NCBI RefSeq assembly: GCF_002205645.1
Contig: NZ_NIOF01000002.1
Span: 248,001 to 312,000 of the forward strand
Length of the DNA stretch: 64,000 nucleotides
Reading direction: 5' to 3'
Source: Roseateles aquatilis
GTDB lineage: Bacteria > Pseudomonadota > Gammaproteobacteria > Burkholderiales > Burkholderiaceae_C
The position numbers and the translations under genes are program-made. Below, piece after piece: positions 28,057 to 35,810 of the stretch. Every line of letters starts with the position of its first letter. Position 1 is the first letter of the stretch. The notes beneath the pieces were generated by a model. The model made no database searches. It was given only the letters and a program-made list of their open reading frames with translations, and had not been told where the DNA came from.

Positions 28057-28485
28057 GTGACGGAAGTCAACTTCTATACCGGCGTGCCCGACCGTCAGGT
28101 CTACGCCTGCCGCCTGCTGCGCAAGACGCAGGCGGCCGGATTGCGCGTCGGGATCTGGGGGCCGATGCGTCTGCTCGAGCGACTCGACCAGACGCTGTGG
28201 ACCTTCGAGCCCGGCGAATTCCTCCCGCACCTGCTGCTGCGTGGAGAGACCTCGGCGCTGCTGCGGGAGCGCACGCCGATCCTGATGTCCGACCGGCTGG
28301 ACGAGCTGGTCGGCTGTCAGGCGCTGCTCAACTTCGAGCCCGATCTGCCGCCGGGCCTGGAGCGTTTCGAGCGCGTGCTGGAGCTGGTCTCCGCCGACCC
28401 CGACCAGGTCGCCGCCGGGCGCCAGCGCTTCAAGGCCTACAAGGCCCTCGGACTGAAGCTGAATCACCACGTGATGTCGACCTGA
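28057..28485 (+). CDS. holC: DNA polymerase III chi subunit
   Basis: A 142-residue protein close to the usual length of chi, which links the clamp loader to single-strand-binding protein. It starts with GTG behind AAGGAAGGG. Family features are the start TEVNFYTGVPDRQVYACRLL, the mid segment WTFEPGEFLPHLLL and the C-terminal ARQRFKAYK-like tail. It follows pepA as in many Gram-negatives. Confidence 0.92.
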   Translation: MTEVNFYTGVPDRQVYACRLLRKTQAAGLRVGIWGPMRLLERLDQTLWTFEPGEFLPHLLLRGETSALLRERTPILMSDRLDELVGCQALLNFEPDLPPGLERFERVLELVSADPDQVAAGRQRFKAYKALGLKLNHHVMST

Positions 28486-28803
28486 ACAGGCGGATTTCCG
28501 CCGTCGGATCGATGAGCCATCGCGGTGCCGCGAGGCGCCGCCATGGTGCCGCGCCGGCTCTCCTTTCGGGCGTTGTCGGCGTCGATTGGGCGGAAATCCG
28601 CACTCCGCGTGCGGCCTGTGTGCGCGTCGTCGCACTCTGCCGAAAACTATCCGGGTTTGCCCCGGTGACAGACGCGCGACAACGCCCGGCTCGTGACGGC
28701 GTTCACAGCATTTTCACTATGGAGCCCCCCGCCTTTTGGGGGTATGGTCAGCCGCGTTGAGAACTCAACGTCATTCCACATATTCCGAGTCGGAGGTTCC
28801 TAG
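28486..28803. other. 318-bp intergenic region between holC and the substrate-binding protein gene
   Basis: No gene was found. It contains two copies of the palindrome GCGGATTTCCGC in opposite orientation, exactly 100 bp apart (28490-28501 and 28590-28601); the first sits directly after the holC stop and could act as a weak terminator. Nearer the downstream gene are a C5/G5 hairpin around 28723-28741 and the inverted repeat GTTGAG-AA-CTCAAC at 28756-28769. The promoter of the downstream gene must lie here, but no clear -35/-10 pair stands out. Confidence 0.55.
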
Positions 28804-29946
28804 ATGCAATCCAAGCTGAATGTGATCGTGGGCGCTATCGCCATCACCCTGGGCGGCGCCGCCATGGCGCAGGATGCGGTGGTCAAGATCGGCCACGTGG
28901 GTCCGACCAGCGGCGCCATCGCGCACCTGGGCAAGGACAACGAACTGGGCGCCCGCATGGCCATCGACGAGCTCAACGCCAAGGGCGTGACCATCGGCGG
29001 CAAGAAGGTGAAGTTCGAGCTGCTGGCCGAAGACGACGCCGGCGATCCCAAGCAAGGCACCGCCGCGGCGCAGAAGCTGGTGGACTCCAAGGTCAACGGC
29101 GTCATCGGCCACCTGAACTCCGGCACGACGATCCCCGCGTCCAAGATCTACAGCGACGCCGGCATCCCGCAGATCTCGCCGTCGGCCACCAACCCCAAGT
29201 ACACCCGCAACGGCTACAAGACCGCGTTCCGCGTCGTGGCTGACGACGTGCACCTGGGCGGCACGCTCGGCAAGTACGCCGTGACGCAACTCAAGGGCAA
29301 GTCCATCGCCGTCATCGACGACCGCACCGCCTACGGCCAGGGTGTCGCCGACGAGTTCGAGAAGGGCGTCAAGGCCGCGGGCGGCAAGGTCGTCGGCCGC
29401 GAGTTCACGAACGACAAGGCCACGGACTTCACCGCCATCCTGACCTCCCTGAAGGGCAAGAAGCCCGACGTCGTCTTCTTCGGCGGCATGGACGCCGTGG
29501 CCGGTCCGATGCTGCGCCAGATGAAGCAGCTGGGCATCGAAGCCAAGTTCATGGGCGGCGACGGCATCTGCACGGCCGAGCTGCCCAAGCTGTCCGCCGG
29601 CACGCTGGCCGACAGCCAGGTCGTCTGCGCGGAAGCCGGCGGCGTGGAAGGCGAGTCGAAGAAGTCGCTCGACGCCTTCAAGGTCAAGTTCAAGGACAAG
29701 TACAAGGTCGACGTCCAGATCTATGCCCCGTACGTCTACGACGCGGTCAACGTGATGGTCGCGGCGATGGTCAAGGCCAACTCGGCCGAGCCGGCGAAGT
29801 ACCTGCCCGTGCTGGCCAAGACGTCCGACTACAAGGGCGTGACCGGCACCATCGCGTTCGACGCCAAGGGCGACATCAAGAACGGCGCGCTGACCCTGTA
29901 CACCTACAAGGCCGGTGCCCGCGAGCAGATCGCCGTCGTGCGCTGA
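28804..29946 (+). CDS. Branched-chain amino acid ABC transporter substrate-binding protein (LivK-like)
   Basis: A 380-residue periplasmic type-I binding protein. The signal peptide ends near AMAQ (about residue 22). Family features include VKIGHVGPTSGAIAHLGKDNELGARMAIDELN, the hinge region HLNSGTTIPASKIYSDAGIPQISPSATNP, and the C-terminal VTGTIAFDAKGDIKNG. No permease or ATPase genes are adjacent, so it probably works with a Liv system encoded elsewhere. A strong terminator follows, so it is monocistronic. Confidence 0.9.
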   Translation: MQSKLNVIVGAIAITLGGAAMAQDAVVKIGHVGPTSGAIAHLGKDNELGARMAIDELNAKGVTIGGKKVKFELLAEDDAGDPKQGTAAAQKLVDSKVNGVIGHLNSGTTIPASKIYSDAGIPQISPSATNPKYTRNGYKTAFRVVADDVHLGGTLGKYAVTQLKGKSIAVIDDRTAYGQGVADEFEKGVKAAGGKVVGREFTNDKATDFTAILTSLKGKKPDVVFFGGMDAVAGPMLRQMKQLGIEAKFMGGDGICTAELPKLSAGTLADSQVVCAEAGGVEGESKKSLDAFKVKFKDKYKVDVQIYAPYVYDAVNVMVAAMVKANSAEPAKYLPVLAKTSDYKGVTGTIAFDAKGDIKNGALTLYTYKAGAREQIAVVR

Positions 29947-29992
29947 TCACGATCTCCGGGCGGTCGCCGCGAGGCGCCCGTCGCGACACGAG

Positions 29993-30016
29993 ACGCCCAC
30001 TTCGGTGGGCGTTTTT
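29993..30016 (+). terminator. Rho-independent terminator
   Basis: The 8-bp stem ACGCCCAC/GTGGGCGT has a TTCG tetraloop followed by TTTTT. It lies 46 bp after the stop of the substrate-binding protein gene. Confidence 0.9.
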
Positions 30017-30180
30017 CATGGGGGCGGGACGCCGTCGCGCGTCGCCCTGCGCGACCGGGTTTCACATCGCACGTCACATCGCCGTCACGGGAGTGAAACA
30101 GCGCCTGCGCACTCCTTCACGTTCTCCTCTGAGGAGGGGTCTCCGGACTGTCCCCTGATCCGGGGATCACCCCCCTCACT

Positions 30181-30200
30181 CGCGTGCATTCCGGCACGCG
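30181..30200. promoter_or_regulatory. Inverted repeat, candidate activator site upstream of a sigma-54 promoter
   Basis: CGCGTGC and GCACGCG are separated by 6 bp (ATTCCG), about 190 bp upstream of the sigma-54-like promoter. Position and dyad symmetry suit an enhancer-binding protein of the Fis-HTH type such as PrsR. No footprint or consensus is available from sequence alone. Confidence 0.35.
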
Positions 30201-30378
30201 GCGACCCCAAAGCATTCAGTCAGGGGGTTTGCACCTACCGAGGGCTACAGACAATGGCCTCCGTCATCGTGCTGCCGGGTCGATTCGGGGACCTTGCGGC
30301 GGTTGGCGAACCGGGTTTCAAAGTATCGGGATTGCAAGGCGAGGGCCCCTCCAAACAGGGGGCTTTCAAGCCAGGGGG

Positions 30379-30393
30379 TGGCAGGCATGATGC
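30379..30393 (+). promoter_or_regulatory. Sigma-54 (RpoN) promoter, -24/-12 type
   Basis: TGGCAGGCATGATGC matches the consensus TGGCACG-N4-TTGC at 13 of the 15 positions when the four free ones are counted, with the invariant GG and GC at correct spacing. It sits inside an imperfect GGGGG...CCCCC palindrome. Transcription would start about 12 bp downstream and enter the sugar transferase gene, whose neighbours include a sigma-54 activator (PrsR). Confidence 0.6.
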
Positions 30394-30522
30394 CCCCCGC
30401 GACGAGCACGGCCACCTGTACGTCATGGGCGGCGCAAGAAGCTCGACGCGAGCAGTCCGAGGTTCAACCCGGGTCGGCGACAGCGTCCTCCGTGGGCGCC
30501 GTGACCAGCTTTGGGGACGGGC

Positions 30523-31902
30523 ATGATTCGAATCTTTAACCATTACCTCCATCGTCGTACGCTGATCCAGGTGCTCTTCGACCTGGGCCTGATCGTCGCG
30601 GCGGTTTTCGCGGTGGCCCTGAGCCAGGGTCGCAGCGAGCACATGATGAGCTTCGCCGCGTCCTACGGCCTGTCGCTCGCCGGCGGAATGTTCGTCATCA
30701 ACTCCGCGTCCGGCCTCTACTCCCAATCCCACAAGCGCTCGCTGACGCAGTCCTGCGCCCGAGCGCTGTTCGCGCTGCTGATCGGCCTGCCGCTGGCCTA
30801 CGGCCTGTTCGGCCTGATCCCGGCCACCGTCTCCCACCGCGAGCTGCTCACCTCCACCGCGATGCTGGCCGTGGCCCTGGTCATGGTGCACCGCGTCTAC
30901 GCCGCGCATTCCGGCGCCCAGGGTGCCGGCCGCACCAAGATCCTGATCTTCGGCAGCGGCCATGCCGCGCTGGCCGTGAGCGAAAGCCTGCGCGCCGCGG
31001 ACCCGCACGCGCAGATCGTCGGTTTCCTGCCGGGCCCGAACGAGATCGACCCGCAGGTCCCCGCGCACCAGCTGATCGCCGCCGGCGAGAGCCTGACCGA
31101 TGCGGCGATGCGCCTGGGCGTGGACGAGATCGTCGTGGCGCTGTCCGAGCGCCGCGGCGGCAGCATGCCGCTGCGCCAACTGCTGGACTGCAAGCTCTAC
31201 GGCATCCGCGTCGTGGACCTGGCCACCTACTTCGAGAAGACCCTGGCGCAGATCAAGATCAGCCACGTGCACGCGGGCTGGCTGATCTTCGGCGACGGCT
31301 TCAACCAGGGCGTGATCCGCAGCGCGGTCAAGCGCGTCTTCGACCTGGCCTCGTCGCTGGTGCTGCTGGTCGCGACGGCGCCGATCATGGTGGTGACGGC
31401 GATCCTGATCAAGCTGGAGTCGCCCGGCTCGATCTTCTACACGCAGGAACGCGTCGGCCTGAACGGCGCGACCTTCAAGGTGATCAAGTTCCGCAGCATG
31501 CGCAACGACGCCGAGAAGGACGGCCGCCCCCAGTGGGCGACCAAGAACGACGCCCGCGTGACGCGCGTCGGCAACTTCATCCGCAAGGTCCGCATCGACG
31601 AGCTGCCGCAGCTGATCAACGTGCTGCGCGGCGAGATGAGCATGGTCGGCCCGCGTCCGGAGCGTCCGTTCTTCGTCGACGAGCTGGTCGCGCAGATCCC
31701 GTATTACGCCGTGCGCCACAGCGTCAAGCCGGGCGTGACCGGCTGGGCGCAGGTCCGCTACGAATACGGCTCGACCATCGAGGACTCGCTCGAGAAGCTC
31801 CAGTACGACCTGTACTACGTCAAGAACCACACGCTGTTCCTCGACCTGCTGATCATGCTCGAGACGGTGGCCGTGGTCCTGACGGGCCGGGGGGCCCGCT
31901 GA
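30523..31902 (+). CDS. Exopolysaccharide/PEP-CTERM-associated sugar transferase (initiating phosphoglycosyltransferase)
   Basis: A 459-residue enzyme that would load the first sugar phosphate onto undecaprenyl phosphate for exopolysaccharide synthesis. The N-terminal half has several membrane helices (within about 12-130) and a Rossmann-like region (about 135-250). The C-terminal half is the bacterial sugar transferase domain, starting KRVFDLASSLVLL, with KVIKFRSMRNDAE and MVGPRPERPFF. This matches the TIGR03013 type found beside exosortase systems. Start is an ATG behind GGGGA. prsK follows 101 bp downstream. Confidence 0.88.
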   Translation: MIRIFNHYLHRRTLIQVLFDLGLIVAAVFAVALSQGRSEHMMSFAASYGLSLAGGMFVINSASGLYSQSHKRSLTQSCARALFALLIGLPLAYGLFGLIPATVSHRELLTSTAMLAVALVMVHRVYAAHSGAQGAGRTKILIFGSGHAALAVSESLRAADPHAQIVGFLPGPNEIDPQVPAHQLIAAGESLTDAAMRLGVDEIVVALSERRGGSMPLRQLLDCKLYGIRVVDLATYFEKTLAQIKISHVHAGWLIFGDGFNQGVIRSAVKRVFDLASSLVLLVATAPIMVVTAILIKLESPGSIFYTQERVGLNGATFKVIKFRSMRNDAEKDGRPQWATKNDARVTRVGNFIRKVRIDELPQLINVLRGEMSMVGPRPERPFFVDELVAQIPYYAVRHSVKPGVTGWAQVRYEYGSTIEDSLEKLQYDLYYVKNHTLFLDLLIMLETVAVVLTGRGAR

Positions 31903-32003
31903 ACGCGGCAACGGAGCACGTCGCTCCCGACGCATCGATCGCGCCGAGCCCGCGCTCGCGCGCCTGCCGCCCGCACCGCGACCGCAACGCGGGACATTGA
32001 CCC

Positions 32004-34133
32004 ATGTGGGACCACACTCTGAGCCTGGGCACTGCGTCGGGCATCGTCGCGGTATTGGCGCATCTGGCGCTGGCCGTGGCCGTGCTGCCGCAGTTCAGTC
32101 AGCAGCGTCGCCGCGCGCTGCGCCTGGAGGCCGCGTTGCTGCTCACCGCGCTGTGGGCCGGCCTGGACGCGGCGGTGGAGCAGGGCTGGCTGGGCGGCCG
32201 CCAATGGCCGGCGCAACTGCTGCTGCCGCTGTGCGACGCGCTGCGTTACGGCGCCTGGTTCGCCTTCATCCTGGCGCTGATCGAATCGCGCGGCGATGAC
32301 GGCCAGGCGCGCAGCGCCGGCGTCGCCCGTCCGCTGCAATGGCTGGCCTGGGCCGGCGTGGTGGCCGCGATCGCGTTGCCGATGTGGCGCTACTGGGGCG
32401 ACACCTCGATGTCCGCGATGCAGCGGCCGATGACGATGGCCTGGCTGGGCCTGAGCGTCTTCGGCCTGGTGCTGCTGGAGCAGATGCTGCGCAACATCCA
32501 CAGCGACGCGCGCTGGAACGCCAAGCCCGTGTGCCTGGGGCTGGGCGCGGTCTTCGCGTTCGATGTGTTCGTGTTCTCGCAGGCCTCGCTGTTCCAGCAG
32601 TTCGACGGCGACGCGCTGAGCGTGCGCGCCGCCGTGCACAGCCTGGCCGTGCCGCTGCTGTGGCTGGCCAGCCGCCGTCACAAGAAGTGGCTGGACAAGC
32701 TGCATGTGTCGCGCACGGCCGCTTTCCACTCGGCCACGCTGCTGATCGTGGGCGTGTACCTGCTGGGCGTGTCCGGCATCGGCTACTACGTGCGCTACAC
32801 CGGCGGCGAGTGGGGCCGCGCGCTGCAGCAGGTGCTGCTGGCGATCGGCGTGCTGGCGCTGCTGCTGATGGGCCTGTCGGGCTCGCTGCGCGCCAAGCTG
32901 CGGGTCTACATCAGCAAGCATTTCTTCAGCTACCGCTACGACTATCGGCAGGAGTGGCTGCGCTTCACCGCCATGCTGTCAGCGAGCGCCTCGCCGGCGG
33001 CGCTGGGCGAGTCCGTGATCCGCGGCCTGGCCAACCTGGTGGAGAGCCCCTCGGGCGCGCTCTGGCTGCGCCGCGGCCCGACCGCCGACGACTTCCAGCA
33101 GTCCGCGCGCTGGAACCTCAACGACGACCGCCAGGTGCTGGTGCCCGACGCCGCGCTGCTGCACCTGCTGCAGGATCGCGCCTGGATCGTGGACCTGGAC
33201 GAGTGGCGCCGCCGCCCCGGCGCCTATGAGCACGTGGCGCTGCCCGACGCGCTCGCGGGCGACGGCCGCCACTGGCTGCTGGTGCCGCTGCTCAACACCG
33301 GCGTGCTGATCGGCTGGGTGATCCTGGGCCAGCCGCGCACGCGGCTCGAATTGAACTGGGAAGTGCGCGACCTGCTGCGCACCGCCGCGCAGCAGGCCGC
33401 CAGCTACCTGGCGCAGATGCAGGCCGCCGAGGCGCTGCTGGAGGCGCGCAAGTTCGAGGCCTTCAACCGCATGTCGGCCTTCGTCGTGCATGACCTGAAG
33501 AACATCGTCACGCAGCTGTCGTTGATGATGAAGAACGCCAAGCGGCTGCGGGACAACCCGGAGTTCCAGCAGGACATGCTGGACACCGTGGAGAACTCCC
33601 TGGAGAAGATGCGCCAGCTGATGCTGCAATTGCGCGAGGGCGACAAGCCGCATCACGGCGGCGCCGGCGGCGTGCCGTTGCCGGTGATCGCGCGGCGGCT
33701 GGCGGCGGCGGCGGTCAGCAAGGGCCGCGCGCTGGAGCTGGAGCTGCTGGCGGACGTCAGCGCCCGCGGTCATGAGGAACGCATCGAGCGCGTGCTCGGC
33801 CACGTGGTGCAGAACGCGCTGGACGCGACGCCCATGGACGGTCGCGTGGCGATGCGATTGCAGCGCATCGGCAGCAACGCGCAGGTGGAAGTCGAGGATA
33901 CTGGTTGCGGCATGACGCAGGAGTTCATGGACCAGCGCCTGTTCAAGCCCTTCCAGACCACGAAGGCGGCGGGCATGGGCATCGGAGCCTACGAGAGCTA
34001 CCAGTACCTGCAGGAACTAGGAGGGAGGATCAACGTGGAAAGCGCGCCCGGAAGAGGCACCAAGGTCACCATCTTGCTGCCGCTGTTTTTTGCGCAGTCG
34101 GGCAGCGATGCCGGATTGGTGGAGGTGAGATGA
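32004..34133 (+). CDS. prsK: PEP-CTERM/exosortase system histidine kinase PrsK
   Basis: A 709-residue membrane histidine kinase. About eight to ten helices fill residues 5-295, then a GAF-like domain (about 320-475). The phosphoacceptor region is FVVHDLKNIVTQLSLMM with His496. The ATPase domain has the N-box VVQNALDATP, DTGCGM and GMGIGAYESYQY. Architecture and neighbours are those of PrsK, the kinase for PrsR. Its stop codon overlaps the ATG of the first mini-ORF in the 77-bp repeats. Confidence 0.9.
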   Translation: MWDHTLSLGTASGIVAVLAHLALAVAVLPQFSQQRRRALRLEAALLLTALWAGLDAAVEQGWLGGRQWPAQLLLPLCDALRYGAWFAFILALIESRGDDGQARSAGVARPLQWLAWAGVVAAIALPMWRYWGDTSMSAMQRPMTMAWLGLSVFGLVLLEQMLRNIHSDARWNAKPVCLGLGAVFAFDVFVFSQASLFQQFDGDALSVRAAVHSLAVPLLWLASRRHKKWLDKLHVSRTAAFHSATLLIVGVYLLGVSGIGYYVRYTGGEWGRALQQVLLAIGVLALLLMGLSGSLRAKLRVYISKHFFSYRYDYRQEWLRFTAMLSASASPAALGESVIRGLANLVESPSGALWLRRGPTADDFQQSARWNLNDDRQVLVPDAALLHLLQDRAWIVDLDEWRRRPGAYEHVALPDALAGDGRHWLLVPLLNTGVLIGWVILGQPRTRLELNWEVRDLLRTAAQQAASYLAQMQAAEALLEARKFEAFNRMSAFVVHDLKNIVTQLSLMMKNAKRLRDNPEFQQDMLDTVENSLEKMRQLMLQLREGDKPHHGGAGGVPLPVIARRLAAAAVSKGRALELELLADVSARGHEERIERVLGHVVQNALDATPMDGRVAMRLQRIGSNAQVEVEDTGCGMTQEFMDQRLFKPFQTTKAAGMGIGAYESYQYLQELGGRINVESAPGRGTKVTILLPLFFAQSGSDAGLVEVR

Positions 34134-34210
34134 GCGCTGCCGCACGGCCGTCCGAAGGCGGCGCTGCGTCCCTCTCGGAGGGACCCACGAAGTGGAGGGA
34201 GCCCACATGA
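34130..34210 (+). CDS. Leader mini-ORF 1 (26 residues), coupled to prsK
   Basis: The ATG overlaps the prsK stop (ATGA) and its own TGA overlaps the next mini-ORF ATG. The peptide starts MSAAARPSEGGAAS and ends KWREPT. The prsK tail supplies GGTGGAGG just upstream as ribosome site. It may have no function beyond passing ribosomes on. Confidence 0.4.
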   Translation: MSAAARPSEGGAASLSEGPTKWREPT

Positions 34211-34287
34211 GCGCTGCCGCACGGCCGCCCGAAGGCGGCGCTGCGTCCCTCTCGGAGGGACCCACGAAGTGGAGGGAGCCCACATGA
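34207..34287 (+). CDS. Leader mini-ORF 2 (26 residues)
   Basis: Same length and ATGA overlap at both ends. It differs from mini-ORF 1 by Ser8 to Pro (MSAAARPPEGG). It is preceded by GTGGAGGGAG at normal ribosome-site spacing. Confidence 0.4.
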   Translation: MSAAARPPEGGAASLSEGPTKWREPT

Positions 34288-34360
34288 GCGCTGCCGCACG
34301 GCCGCCCGAAGGCGGCGCTGCGTCCCTCTCGGAGGGACCCACGACGTGGAGGGTGCCCAC

Positions 34361-34364
<4 letters not shown>
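34284..34364 (+). CDS. Leader mini-ORF 3 (26 residues), coupled to prsR
   Basis: Third copy, with changes near its end (TTWRVPT instead of TKWREPT). Its stop overlaps the prsR ATG as ATGA, completing an unbroken chain of overlapping stops and starts from prsK to prsR. Confidence 0.4.
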
Positions 34365-35725
<1,361 letters not shown>

Positions 35726-35810
35726 GCGGGCCGACGCCGCGCCACCGAAGTTCCTTCCCGGTTTTCGTCCCAGACTTCCGTCCCAGACCCTGACAGCGAA
35801 AGAGACACGC

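Larger units (their letters stand above)
29947..30522. other. 576-bp regulatory region before the exopolysaccharide sugar transferase gene
   Basis: No gene with coding features lies here. It contains the terminator of the preceding gene (29993-30016), a 7-bp inverted repeat CGCGTGC/GCACGCG (30181-30200), a sigma-54-like promoter (30379-30393) and a leader of about 120 nt before the sugar transferase start. The long upstream space is what a sigma-54 promoter with remote activator sites needs. Confidence 0.6.
34130..34360 (+). repeat. Three exact 77-bp tandem repeats between prsK and prsR
   Basis: Units begin at 34130, 34207 and 34284, and the next ATG 77 bp later is the prsR start. They differ by a handful of bases. 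Each unit has an ATG, a small hairpin (GCCGCC-CGAA-GGCGGC; in unit 1 a C-to-T change leaves a G-U pair), a second hairpin GTCCCTC-TCG-GAGGGAC, and a ribosome-site-like GTGGAGGG before the next ATG. Because 77 is 81 minus 4, every mini-ORF ends in an ATGA overlap with the next. The unit may be a copy of a dispersed element; no other copy exists in this window. Confidence 0.9.

Noticed and set aside
30201-30340. Additional sigma-54 promoters (TTGC near 30232 and 30335)
   Set aside because: Both lack the invariant GG at -24 or show several mismatches.
34130-34360. Tandem repeats as a CRISPR array
   Set aside because: Units are contiguous, without unique spacers, and only three copies with coding-frame logic.
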